64,000 nucleotides of DNA from a virus: positions 98,315 through 162,314 of the IMG/VR virus record IMGVR_UViG_3300028821_000038; one strand, given 5' to 3'. Numbering within the stretch: the first letter of the stretch is position 1; every line of letters starts with the position of its first letter. Positions 14,969-24,014 of the stretch are shown here, in pieces. Below the pieces are notes generated by a model that worked only from the letters and a program-made list of their open reading frames with translations, did no database searches and was not told the origin of the DNA. Position numbers and translations under genes: made by a program.

Positions 14969-15234
14969 ATATAGCTTCATTGATATACGCGGCAATAAAC
15001 TTTGCATCTAAATTGTTCACATCGAACAAGGCAGCCAGAATAATCAAGCAGCAACAAGAGATAGCTGAGCTCACTGCAATGCTTGCGGATTGCAAAAGTG
15101 CCCTCCGTAAACAAAAAGAAGAGATGGAGAGGGATATGAAGCTTGCCGAGATTCGGTGTAAAAGCAAAATATCAGAGCTGAAAGACAATGCCGATAATGA
15201 AGTTGTAGTTGGTGGAAGGAGTATAAGCGGATGA
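14965..15234 (+). CDS. Inner-membrane spanin candidate (Rz-like), 89 aa
   Basis: It overlaps the previous gene (ATGA). An N-terminal hydrophobic helix (about 3-18) is followed by a long charged coiled coil (about 25-75, KQQQEIAELTAMLADCKSAL…). Its stop overlaps the start of a lipoprotein gene. The i-spanin/o-spanin gene order is known from Gram-negative phages. The next-but-one gene (15503) has a better-defined membrane anchor and is a competing i-spanin candidate. Confidence 0.5.
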   Translation: MNIASLIYAAINFASKLFTSNKAARIIKQQQEIAELTAMLADCKSALRKQKEEMERDMKLAEIRCKSKISELKDNADNEVVVGGRSISG

Positions 15235-15494
15235 AGAGCATTCTTATTACAGGTGTGGTTCTTCTTTTTCTGGGTGGCTGCGCTAGCACTCAGCCTCGGA
15301 ATATAGTTGTAGATTGCCCTAAGAAAGTATGCAATTGCAAGTGCCCTACATTTGACAGAAAGCTTCATATTCAAATAGCTGATTATGACGAGAAATATGG
15401 GCTTATATCATGGGAGGATGTAGGCAAGATTGAAAAATTCCTTAAAGCCAAGCACGAATTTAATGTGGGAGTGATGAGGCTTAACGGAAAATAA
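15231..15494 (+). CDS. Outer-membrane lipoprotein spanin candidate (Rz1-like)
   Basis: 87 residues. A lipoprotein signal (KSILITGVVLLFLGGC) has its lipobox LGGC at residues 14-17, so Cys17 would be acylated. After it come four further cysteines (DCPKKVCNCKCP). It overlaps the coiled-coil gene before it and precedes another membrane-anchored coiled-coil gene. This fits an o-spanin that joins inner and outer membranes at lysis and implies a Gram-negative host. The extra Cys cluster is unusual for Rz1. Confidence 0.65.
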   Translation: MKSILITGVVLLFLGGCASTQPRNIVVDCPKKVCNCKCPTFDRKLHIQIADYDEKYGLISWEDVGKIEKFLKAKHEFNVGVMRLNGK

Positions 15495-15502
15495 GGACTA
15501 AT

Positions 15503-15916
15503 ATGGTTGACCTAAACGATATTCATATTGTTGAAAGGATTCTCGATGCTACAGGCATTACCCAGAGAGAGCTTATAGTAATTATTCTACTGCTTATACT
15601 GGGCGCTATCGGATATGTCTCTATGCTTATGTATAGGTTCAAGCATGATTGCAAAAGTGTGTCGTGTGGAGACATTAAAAAAATACGAGAATTGTCCACA
15701 GAGATGCAGAATGTAATAGATGAGATTTCCGAAGATGTTAGAATTGGCAGAGTTGAGAATAGAGAGTATATGGGAAATTTATCTAAAAACATAGAGAAGC
15801 TCGAGGATGATATAGAGGATTTGAAAAAGAAGTCGTATGAATTGAGCGGCGTAATCTTTACTACAACAGCATATGCTGGTGTTGATAGAAAAAGGATACA
15901 GCATCATGAAACTTGA
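15503..15916 (+). CDS. Single-pass membrane coiled-coil protein, possible i-spanin
   Basis: 137 residues. A transmembrane helix at about 23-44 (LIVIILLLILGAIGYVSMLM) is followed by two cysteines and a long coiled coil (about 60-120). N-in/C-out topology with a periplasmic coiled coil is what an inner-membrane spanin needs. It competes with the 14965 product for that role. Its last codons overlap the next gene by 11 bases. Confidence 0.55.
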   Translation: MVDLNDIHIVERILDATGITQRELIVIILLLILGAIGYVSMLMYRFKHDCKSVSCGDIKKIRELSTEMQNVIDEISEDVRIGRVENREYMGNLSKNIEKLEDDIEDLKKKSYELSGVIFTTTAYAGVDRKRIQHHET

Positions 15917-16628
15917 ATACAGACCATACTCTGAGAATAATATATTATTTAGGATTAGTTCTACTAAGGCGCTGGAAAGGTTTAAGGCACAACAGTTTTT
16001 TGTTTTATCCGAAATAAACAGTGGTTCATATAAATTTTCAAAAACCTCAAGAGAACTTGCGATACTTTTTACGGATGTTATGTTTGGGTGGCTATTATCA
16101 GTTGAGCACTACTTAATAAGAAGTGATTCGAGTGTGTTTATTGAAGAACATAAGAATACTATACTAGATAAGCTTAAGGAGTCTATCTTGTATATAAATA
16201 ATATAGTATCAGAGAATAAGGATATATTTGATAATCGTGAATCGCGCATTGTTATAGATAATGTTTCTTTGAGGCATGAGTATGTGGAGAGATTCTTTAA
16301 AGAATTGGTTGGTGAATATATTGCAGATGCTTTTTCTGCAATAGCTGCAATACTTACCGAGAGTATAGATAGCTTCCGATTTGAGCTTTATGAGGTTGAC
16401 TATTTGATAAATTGTAAAAAAAATCCATTTATCTGCATTACTGATTTTATGCTGAATATATATACTCAATATAGGTACTGCATAGCAGTAGATAGAGCAT
16501 CCCTATATAAAAAAGTATTCAAAGTTGATTCTTTTAAGGTAAAAAATTACTCATCGGCATCTGTGATATCATCTCAGGTTAATTGCTTGAGAGATAACGG
16601 AATCAAGGTGACAAATGTTATGGCATAA
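15906..16628 (+). CDS. Hypothetical protein, 240 aa
   Basis: Start ATG 15906 lies within the end of the 15503 gene and begins MKLEYRPYSENN. It looks soluble and largely helical with mixed charges and several aromatic residues. No metal or nucleotide motif is visible. It may be a virion or chaperone protein for the adhesin cluster, judged only by position. Confidence 0.6.
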   Translation: MKLEYRPYSENNILFRISSTKALERFKAQQFFVLSEINSGSYKFSKTSRELAILFTDVMFGWLLSVEHYLIRSDSSVFIEEHKNTILDKLKESILYINNIVSENKDIFDNRESRIVIDNVSLRHEYVERFFKELVGEYIADAFSAIAAILTESIDSFRFELYEVDYLINCKKNPFICITDFMLNIYTQYRYCIAVDRASLYKKVFKVDSFKVKNYSSASVISSQVNCLRDNGIKVTNVMA

Positions 16629-16821
16629 AGCAGGATTGGCGCTTATAAAACTATCCAATGCAAAACATAGGGGCCCATTTTATTATATAAATAGAAACAA
16701 AAGGCTTGGCCGTAGGCCAAAAATGATGAGTGCCAAAGATTATGCAAAATTTAAGGTTACGCTCAGGATAGCTAGACAGCGTGCAAAAACAAGGTCAAGA
16801 GGAAGAAGGCAAATGAGATGA
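16615..16821 (+). CDS. Small very basic protein, 68 aa
   Basis: It overlaps both neighbours (14 bases with the gene before, ATGA with the gene after). Almost a third of its residues are Arg/Lys, ending KTRSRGRRQMR. Similar tiny basic peptides lie at 19618 and (interrupted) 4537. Possibly nucleic-acid binding or a structural spacer; no domain recognised. Confidence 0.55.
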   Translation: MLWHKAGLALIKLSNAKHRGPFYYINRNKRLGRRPKMMSAKDYAKFKVTLRIARQRAKTRSRGRRQMR

Positions 16822-18470
16822 ACCTTGACTGGGGTTTTTACTATGATTCATGGCTAATAGATAAAATACCGGATGTTGTAAATATTAAAGTAGAAGAGCA
16901 TCCAGAGGGAATAGTGTTCAATCCTCCAGAGTTGGAGTTCTACTTTGGGGCAAATCCCATATACCTATACGGTGAAGGTAAATTATTTCACGAGGTATTA
17001 TTTTGCCCTGATGGGATAGTGTTCTACCCCAGTTTTCTGGGGAGACCCGGATTTGAGTTCGTTGATGAGATCTCATTTAGCATCGATTTCAAAGAAGATG
17101 AGCATTTTGATGGTACCCCGACTGTTTCTCACCATATAGGCTATATAGATGCTACGAGATATATTCAATTAATAATGAATAAGCTATATGGGGTTGGTAA
17201 CAATGAATATGTCAAGGTTAAAACTCCCTCTACCAGATTGAGATATGTCACCAACACTGATATTACTCTACAAGATGCCAGTTGGCGAAGCGAAGCCGTG
17301 TTTTACGATGCATCTGATATGGCTCAGAATGGTTGTAAGTTTTATACCACGATGTCTGTTGACGAGGGCGATATTGGGATACGAAACGAGATAAATGGAG
17401 CTATGCACGAGGTGGTTTCGCCTGGGGCTATAGTCTTAAAAAAAGGCTTGTTCTACTCAGATGTGCTTTTGAAATACTCGTATATCGAGGCGCCCAGTGA
17501 AATAGTAGGGCTGGTTGGGTCAGATAGATTCTATATGATGTTTACTACTCTTCCTGAGTTTAGATTTGGAACTCTCTTTGATTTTGGCTCTACAAACAAT
17601 GCTACTGGGCCAAATTATGGATTTAGACTTGATATCAATGGTAGCTATGCAACGCTGTATCTAAATGATGGGAATTTACATATATTTGATATTCCGTACG
17701 ATGATGTGGATTTTAATTTCTCCCACAGGTGGCTTATTGGGCGAGGAGACGGAGGGCTCGTTGTGTCTATAGATGGAAGGACATATCTGAGTGCTGACAT
17801 CTCGGATGTGGGTAATGTTTTATATAACCCATCTTTTAAGAATTATATTTCACTAATACATTCCGCGCCTGATGCGTCTGTACAGACTGGGGATATTGAA
17901 GAGCTTGCTATATTTAACAATATGCCTGATGAAGAACAATATGATCTATCATCGTTCTATAACGGAACTTTGCCGATGTTGAAGAAGGGTGGAGTTGATG
18001 AGGCTATTTTAGATAATACACCGGTAATGCTCTCGTACAGTCTTACATATGACAAGCCTACCTATTTCTTCATCCCCAACTTCTTTGGAGGGGAGTTTGA
18101 TAAGTTTTTCATAGTGAACGAGGCCGGAGAAGTGAAGGTTATCACCGATGGCAAGGCGCTTGGTGACTACTATATAACGGATATGATTCCAATAAAAGAT
18201 AAAAGCCTGAAGGTGCCGATTGGATACCAGGTGTATCAGGTTACAACTAAAAATCAGGAGCCGTTGTTTTTTGAGGATATACCCACCAAAATACCAGCAA
18301 TAACCAAGCTGACTTCCGATACACATATTCCTATTAGAGGAAAAATAAAATTCAAGTTACCGTTCTTCTATAATATTCCCACCACATATAATATGTCGCT
18401 AAATATGAAGGCGTTGTCCAAATTTATTGTGTATTCGTTTAAAAAATATAAAACGGAAGAGCACATTTGA
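16818..18470 (+). CDS. Tail protein with LamG-like domain, 550 aa
   Basis: Begins MNLDWGFYYDSWL, a variant of the shared GFxFFxDxxL opening, followed by a strand ending FYFGA, as in its paralogues. A LamG/concanavalin-like region lies at about 220-395 (MFTTLPEFRFGTLFDFG…GLVVSIDGRTY…IEELAIFNNM). The C-terminal part is beta-rich. LamG folds bind glycans, so a receptor-facing or fibre-decorating role is likely. Coupled to the preceding basic peptide gene. Confidence 0.65.
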   Translation: MNLDWGFYYDSWLIDKIPDVVNIKVEEHPEGIVFNPPELEFYFGANPIYLYGEGKLFHEVLFCPDGIVFYPSFLGRPGFEFVDEISFSIDFKEDEHFDGTPTVSHHIGYIDATRYIQLIMNKLYGVGNNEYVKVKTPSTRLRYVTNTDITLQDASWRSEAVFYDASDMAQNGCKFYTTMSVDEGDIGIRNEINGAMHEVVSPGAIVLKKGLFYSDVLLKYSYIEAPSEIVGLVGSDRFYMMFTTLPEFRFGTLFDFGSTNNATGPNYGFRLDINGSYATLYLNDGNLHIFDIPYDDVDFNFSHRWLIGRGDGGLVVSIDGRTYLSADISDVGNVLYNPSFKNYISLIHSAPDASVQTGDIEELAIFNNMPDEEQYDLSSFYNGTLPMLKKGGVDEAILDNTPVMLSYSLTYDKPTYFFIPNFFGGEFDKFFIVNEAGEVKVITDGKALGDYYITDMIPIKDKSLKVPIGYQVYQVTTKNQEPLFFEDIPTKIPAITKLTSDTHIPIRGKIKFKLPFFYNIPTTYNMSLNMKALSKFIVYSFKKYKTEEHI

Positions 18471-18507
18471 TATACTTCTAGTATAACTTTACCGAAAAAG
18501 GATTATC

Positions 18508-18756
18508 ATGAAGAATCTTGTACTTTTAGGACTTATAGCCTTTAGTGCCCTATATGCAAGGCAATATGCGGTTGGAAAAGCAAATATATGCAAGCCCGCA
18601 AGGGGATATTTTGATTTCAATCTATCAGATAACACAATACCGAAGAATTTTTTATGTGTAAATAATCAATGGTTCTTGTATCGTCCTAATGGAGGATTTG
18701 TACCAACTGGAGCGGGGTGTGCGTGTGTAGACAAGAGGCCAAATAACAGAAAATAA
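18508..18756 (+). CDS. Small secreted Cys-containing protein with signal peptide
   Basis: 82 residues. A Sec signal (MKNLVLLGLIAFSALYA) has a likely cut after ALYA. The mature part has four cysteines (two as CAC near the end) and is otherwise Asn/Pro/Gly-rich. A TATAAC-type -10 (18482-18487) and AAGG give it its own expression inside a run of fibre genes. Exported single-gene inserts of this kind are often morons that alter the host envelope or block superinfection, which is inference. No family recognised. Confidence 0.65.
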   Translation: MKNLVLLGLIAFSALYARQYAVGKANICKPARGYFDFNLSDNTIPKNFLCVNNQWFLYRPNGGFVPTGAGCACVDKRPNNRK

Positions 18757-18773
18757 CAATTAAAAGGAATAAG

Positions 18774-19616
18774 ATGGAATCATTAGGTTTTAAGTTGTTT
18801 AAAGACCCTGATCTAATATTCCCGTTGGTTGCGGGTGATTTAAAGATTGCACTAAATGCCATCTCCCAGAGAGAGCAGATGGTTACGGTATATTTTGGAG
18901 CATGGGATTCATATGACGCAAGTACTAAATCATACAAAAGAACCAAAGTGACTCTTGGGGAGAATGACACCCTACTTTGGACACTTGTGCGACTTGTGGA
19001 CGATGGTACTGGAAACACAGTAGAAGAGCAGGCTGTGGAATTTGTAGGAAGTGTTGCCGTTACCGCACCTGATGAGGATAATATAATAGAACTAAACCCC
19101 AATAATCCAGTGGCTAACTTTTATTACAAAGACAGCTCTGATTACAAGGTTACAACTGTAGATGAGCATACCTTGTGGTGCAACTTCAATATTGGTGAAT
19201 ATAAATTTGGATGGTCAACATCCACCAATGAAGCGGCTGGTGGTTTTAGATTGGCAAAAAGAGATCCAAACGACCCAGCCAATGAAATCATTATGACTAG
19301 AGAAATGAGATATGGAAATGGCATTGACCATCCTGATAGGTATACTACTTTCAGCCATGGTGATGACTTGCCTACAGACGGATGGTATGTTAAAGATTTC
19401 TGGGCATATACATATCCCAATGGAGATAATGATGATGTGCAGGAAAACGATATTATTCCTCGCCTCAGAACCCTGCAATCCGGCGTGGCAAATGCGATAA
19501 GAATAGATATCCTGTTTAGGATTCCAGATGGATATACTGGTACCGGCCAAGATTTCAGTTTTAGACTGAAAGTATTTGGCTTGAAAAATGTACTTGTAGA
19601 GACAGTGGAGCTGTAA
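18774..19616 (+). CDS. Virion protein with shared N-terminal FFxDxxL module, 280 aa
   Basis: AAAGGA precedes ATG 18774. Begins MESLGFKLFKDPDLIFPL and continues to a MVTVYFGAWD strand, the second half of the module seen in the 7346, 19774, 20468 and 22278 products. The rest is beta-rich with no catalytic motif. Probably a tail-fibre or baseplate decoration protein that docks through the common N-terminus. Confidence 0.65.
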   Translation: MESLGFKLFKDPDLIFPLVAGDLKIALNAISQREQMVTVYFGAWDSYDASTKSYKRTKVTLGENDTLLWTLVRLVDDGTGNTVEEQAVEFVGSVAVTAPDEDNIIELNPNNPVANFYYKDSSDYKVTTVDEHTLWCNFNIGEYKFGWSTSTNEAAGGFRLAKRDPNDPANEIIMTREMRYGNGIDHPDRYTTFSHGDDLPTDGWYVKDFWAYTYPNGDNDDVQENDIIPRLRTLQSGVANAIRIDILFRIPDGYTGTGQDFSFRLKVFGLKNVLVETVEL

Positions 19617-19617
19617 G

Positions 19618-19758
19618 ATGGGTATCTATCAAGAGTTCGGAAGAAGATGGAATAAGGCGCAGATGCTTAAGCGCAGAATGATGCAAGCCGAGCGGCTCGG
19701 CAACACCAAGAGAGTCAGAGGGTTGGCCTCTCAAGGATTGCCCTCAATAAAAGATTAA
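19618..19758 (+). CDS. Tiny basic protein, 46 aa
   Basis: ATG 19618 begins two bases after the stop of the previous gene. MGIYQEFGRRWNKAQMLKRR continues with many Arg/Lys to SIKD. It is helical by composition and one of several small basic peptides placed between large structural genes here. The short gap and even spacing support a real gene. Confidence 0.55.
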   Translation: MGIYQEFGRRWNKAQMLKRRMMQAERLGNTKRVRGLASQGLPSIKD

Positions 19759-19773
19759 CCAAGGAGTTAGGAC

Positions 19774-20457
19774 GTGCAGACCGTTAGTTTATATGATGAG
19801 GGAGTTCGGTTTTTTCATGACCCGGACCTACACTATGAGATAACCGCCGATAATTCGGTCAGAGTTGACCCCGCGACTGGGGAATGCGTTATGTATCTTG
19901 GTATCAGAGATTATATCGTTGATGGCGAAAGGATGCGTAAAAGAATAGAAATGATGGCGGGTGCCCCAATGCTATTCCTGGAGCCTATAGACATAAATGG
20001 AAATAGAAAGTGGGATGGTGTTGTAAATATCACATGGGAGCCCAATGGGGAGTATAAAAATTACCAAGAGCATTGTGTTAGCGATCCGGAAAAGATTTCA
20101 GAGCATTATGATCCTGATACCGCCATGACAAATGACAACACGGTGGTTAGGGCAGCTTTTGTATTTGCATATGATGATTATGTGAAGTATGTAATTAAAA
20201 AAGAGGGCGCTGCCGATAGATATGTTTCTGCCTACAATGTAACATCTGTAGTCCTGAATCAGAATGAGTATATATGCTCTGTGATATCTACAAATGGAGA
20301 TAGATTCTTGTCGGTTCTGGAGTCGGGACGCGAAAATGCTATTAAGGTAACGATTACTTTCGATTTGGCTTATGACTTTACCGATGACCAGCGCGGTGTG
20401 AATCTGTTTACCATGAGTGATACTATTGCGCAGATAACAGAGACCAAGCTGACATAG
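19774..20457 (+). CDS. Virion protein with shared N-terminal FFxDxxL module, 227 aa
   Basis: Start GTG 19774, with AAGGAG upstream. The opening EGVRFFHDPDLHYEI and later MYLGIRDY strand match the shared module. The remainder is a beta-sandwich-like domain with no cysteine pairs or catalytic motif, similar in plan to the 18774 product. Probably a paralogue from gene duplication in the fibre cluster. Confidence 0.65.
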   Translation: MQTVSLYDEGVRFFHDPDLHYEITADNSVRVDPATGECVMYLGIRDYIVDGERMRKRIEMMAGAPMLFLEPIDINGNRKWDGVVNITWEPNGEYKNYQEHCVSDPEKISEHYDPDTAMTNDNTVVRAAFVFAYDDYVKYVIKKEGAADRYVSAYNVTSVVLNQNEYICSVISTNGDRFLSVLESGRENAIKVTITFDLAYDFTDDQRGVNLFTMSDTIAQITETKLT

Positions 20458-20467
20458 GAGGTGTTTC

Positions 20468-22264
20468 GTGATTGTTGGTAAAACCCTTAAAGACCTTGGC
20501 TTCGACCTGTATTATGACAAGTATGGCACCTGTAAGGTGCTTGATACTGACAAAATTAGCATCCAACCAGGGGAGACTTTGGATTTGTGGCTTATTGGAA
20601 GACCTACACAGAAAGAGGATGGAAGGTGGTACCATAAAACCTGCCGGTTTGTAGGTGATGCTCCATTCTTTATCGCAGGGATGTATCAGGTAGAAGACAG
20701 GTTCAATGATATATATATAGGGGCAGATACCAGCGCCACCTCAAAGACTATGAGTGGTAAAATAGAAGAGGTCGCGGTATGGCATCGAGCGCTAAGTGGC
20801 GCCGAAATTACCAACTATCACACCAATTTAGTCGGGATGATAGGGAGTGGTACCGGTTATAAATATCAAGATGCCGAGGAGGCATTTGCAGATGGCCTAA
20901 ATGACTACTATATTCCCGCAGATTTTCAGCTGTTTGGGCTCCCCTATAGGGATATGAGGTACGATACCAACTTTATAAAGAGTCGATTATTCGATATTGG
21001 GAGTGGAAAACACGGTAATGCTGTGATAATGGATAGATACAATGATGAAATGCACATTCAATCAACAAAGCTTTCCTATGACATCACTTTGAATGTTAGG
21101 TTTTTATTAAACGAGAGGAAGGATTTTACGGTTTTTTCCTCCGATGGAATAGGTAAGCTTTATTACGATGAAGAATCAGGAGTGTTTACCCTTGAGATTA
21201 ACCCACTGTATGCCCCAAAAGAAACATATAGTTTTTCATATTTCGGTATTGCTGTTCACACTTGGTATGATTTGGCGATGACCATAGAAAATGGCGCAAT
21301 CAATATATACATAAATGGCGAAAATGTATTCAGTAGGTCATACTCTTCCCCAATAAGGGGTGCAAAAAAACTAAAGTGCAATATGTCGAACATTGAAAGC
21401 ATAAGCGTGTATGGCCTGACAAGTGTCGTATCAAAGGAGGTCAGGGATAGCAGATTTGTAGAGAGTGAAACTATGAATAGCTATCTTGGAGATGGAATAG
21501 AGGTTGAGCTGGCTGAAATCGAAGATGCTATGGAGTTACTGTTTGACAAGGATAACGATAATAGTGCTTGGGTTGGATTGGGAAATACAGATTTGCAAAA
21601 ATCATACAAATATGAGTTTAGTATGGATGATAGCGATGAAGCTGCCGAGCATTTCGTATTCAAGAGCAATAGAGGGATTATAACAGTAGATATTCCATCA
21701 AATAAAATCAAGTATCAACATCAAAATATTGATAGTATACCTGGAGATTATAATTATGATATTCCGTTCCATGGATTTGCAAATATAATCACTACCGCAT
21801 GCCCGGTCAAAATATCAGTCAAATATAAAGATCAATTTGACATTTTCGAGGAATTATCCCCATATATATTTGTTATGAGTGGCTCCAGAATTATAGAGCA
21901 CGAGTATGCCGTAGAGCCATCTGAATACCCTGGAGATTTAAAGGACGCAGGAAAAAAATTCGATAGAGATTTAAGGTTGGGATGGTTTAATTATCGGAGA
22001 TATGTGAGAGTACTATTCTCTAATAGTGGTGGCATATTTGATTTTCAGTCGGTAGAATTAAATGATGGTATATTTGTGCCGATATCGTATGAGGTAGCAG
22101 CCCAAGCATATTATATTAACGATTACAGCACTCTATATTTTGCTAAATATTCTGTTTTTAGAACTGACTATGTGAATTTTGATTCAGAGTGGCCAAAGGG
22201 AGAAGCTAAGCAATACATAGACTCATTTGTAGAAAGATACAATTCCAGAAAAAAAGTATTGTAA
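20468..22264 (+). CDS. LamG-containing tail protein, 598 aa
   Basis: Start GTG 20468 follows AGGAGG. The N-terminal module is LGFDLYYDKYG…LDLWLIG. A truncated LamG end is seen at about 70-115 (IYIGADTS…IEEVAVWHRALSGAEI), then a fuller LamG-like region at about 195-320 (LNVRFLL…AINIYINGENVF). The C-terminal half is beta-rich. It has both the docking module and glycan-binding-type folds, so a fibre or receptor-binding role is likely. Confidence 0.65.
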   Translation: MIVGKTLKDLGFDLYYDKYGTCKVLDTDKISIQPGETLDLWLIGRPTQKEDGRWYHKTCRFVGDAPFFIAGMYQVEDRFNDIYIGADTSATSKTMSGKIEEVAVWHRALSGAEITNYHTNLVGMIGSGTGYKYQDAEEAFADGLNDYYIPADFQLFGLPYRDMRYDTNFIKSRLFDIGSGKHGNAVIMDRYNDEMHIQSTKLSYDITLNVRFLLNERKDFTVFSSDGIGKLYYDEESGVFTLEINPLYAPKETYSFSYFGIAVHTWYDLAMTIENGAINIYINGENVFSRSYSSPIRGAKKLKCNMSNIESISVYGLTSVVSKEVRDSRFVESETMNSYLGDGIEVELAEIEDAMELLFDKDNDNSAWVGLGNTDLQKSYKYEFSMDDSDEAAEHFVFKSNRGIITVDIPSNKIKYQHQNIDSIPGDYNYDIPFHGFANIITTACPVKISVKYKDQFDIFEELSPYIFVMSGSRIIEHEYAVEPSEYPGDLKDAGKKFDRDLRLGWFNYRRYVRVLFSNSGGIFDFQSVELNDGIFVPISYEVAAQAYYINDYSTLYFAKYSVFRTDYVNFDSEWPKGEAKQYIDSFVERYNSRKKVL

Positions 22265-22277
22265 CCTTAGGAGAAAT

Positions 22278-24014
22278 ATGGCAGAGCTTATCGGAGATCT
22301 TCAGGATAAAGGGTTTGGTTTCTTCTTGGATGAGAACCTTACAGTTGAACTGATAGACCAAAGCATTATAGATATTGGAAATGATGGAGAGCTAAGTGTC
22401 TATTTTGGAGCGAAATCATATATATCGTCCAACCTTAGAAAAGGTAAGGTTTTCAGCTTTGTAGAGGGGTACCGATATTTAATGTTGGACCTAGTGGAGG
22501 ATAATTCCGGCGAATACTTCAGAAACTTCGATAACATAGAAAGTATGTCTCTGGAGGTTATTCTCGATTCGAGACGACTCTTGATGAATATACTCCACAA
22601 GTACATAGACAGCGAAACCTGGATTACCTTGGAACTGTTAAACAAATACGGCATGGTGGGCAATAGTAAAGATAATGCAAAAGCCATGAGGACATGTCTA
22701 TGTGAACCTGATAGAATACAGGAAGTATCGTGTGATGGTGCCGCGATATGTCAAACCTGGGAATGGAAACCTACAGGATACTGGGGTACTGGGTGGCCCG
22801 AACAATACAGTTTTTACCTTGACTTCTTTCAAGATGAGAATAGTGTTTATAAATCGATATGGGAACAATATATCGAGAATGACTATATCAAAGGAGCTAA
22901 GACTAGATCATACTTGACATATGGAAGTCGAACTCCATACGGAAGTGGGGTTTGGAACTATAACTATCAGCATGATGTATACCCGCAGCACGATGCAGTA
23001 TTGGCATATCGATGGCATTATGGTGGTTTTGATATTACGCCATACGAGATGAGGGTTTTGAAACCTGAAATATACAATAGGTTCTCCCAATGGTACAGTC
23101 AATATAGGCCCGGTAGCAGTACTTTTAGGTTTGTGGCCGATGAATATACTGTTATGGGATATACCGATATTGCCAAGACAGACACTAACACGATATACGA
23201 TAGGCAAAAGCATATAATAGAAGACTTGTTGGGGCCGCTTAGATACACCGAGGACCAGTATGGGAATAGGACATACTACTATGGAGATTTGAGCGGAATA
23301 CAATTTTCGATATTGTATAACGATGATTTTATGAACTACAGCGAGGCATATATCAATAGCCCAGACTTTAGGGAGATATGCGAAGACAATAAGCTATATG
23401 TAGAAGATGCATTCTTTTCTATAGAGAAATCATATGGGAAATTGGGCGGAAGAACAATATTCAATGGTGGCGTAGGCAACGAGTCTGACTACTTTATGCC
23501 ACTTAGAGATTTTCTGCGGTCTCGCGGTTGGACATTCGAGTATTTCGTGGAAGAGCTTCATAATATCGAATTTGATAGGTGGAGTAGCGCTTTGAAGGAT
23601 GCGCTGGTAATAGGCCTAGAAGATGTATTGGTTAGAGATTTTACTGAGTTCTACGATAAAGACCACCGCGCTCCATTTGATGGGATAGAGTTTTATTGTC
23701 CTATCGTCATCACAGATAGACCGGTTGAGATATATAAAAAGAAGGCAATAATCGATTCCGATGGAAACGAGAGCATCGTCGATTCTGGTATCGTGCTGCT
23801 GAATCCTGGTGAATTTAAGTGTCCGATAGACAAAGATGAATTTATATGGAGTATTAAGGCATACACCTACAACACCTTCATCACTGAATATATGAAGGTG
23901 AAGATATCTATGTCTATAAAAAGCTCGTTTCCTACTGAGGACTTTTTGAATTTTAGGGCCATAAATAGCGATTACACCTTTATCGAGGAGTACCATTTTG
24001 AGTACTCAATCTGA
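22278..24014 (+). CDS. Virion protein with shared N-terminal module, 578 aa
   Basis: TAGGAG precedes ATG 22278. The opening KGFGFFLDENLTVELI and LSVYFGAKSY are the clearest version of the shared module. The rest is rich in Tyr, Asp and Gly (about 170-330 has many aromatic residues) and not recognisable by motif. The last 17 bases overlap the next gene. Confidence 0.6.
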   Translation: MAELIGDLQDKGFGFFLDENLTVELIDQSIIDIGNDGELSVYFGAKSYISSNLRKGKVFSFVEGYRYLMLDLVEDNSGEYFRNFDNIESMSLEVILDSRRLLMNILHKYIDSETWITLELLNKYGMVGNSKDNAKAMRTCLCEPDRIQEVSCDGAAICQTWEWKPTGYWGTGWPEQYSFYLDFFQDENSVYKSIWEQYIENDYIKGAKTRSYLTYGSRTPYGSGVWNYNYQHDVYPQHDAVLAYRWHYGGFDITPYEMRVLKPEIYNRFSQWYSQYRPGSSTFRFVADEYTVMGYTDIAKTDTNTIYDRQKHIIEDLLGPLRYTEDQYGNRTYYYGDLSGIQFSILYNDDFMNYSEAYINSPDFREICEDNKLYVEDAFFSIEKSYGKLGGRTIFNGGVGNESDYFMPLRDFLRSRGWTFEYFVEELHNIEFDRWSSALKDALVIGLEDVLVRDFTEFYDKDHRAPFDGIEFYCPIVITDRPVEIYKKKAIIDSDGNESIVDSGIVLLNPGEFKCPIDKDEFIWSIKAYTYNTFITEYMKVKISMSIKSSFPTEDFLNFRAINSDYTFIEEYHFEYSI

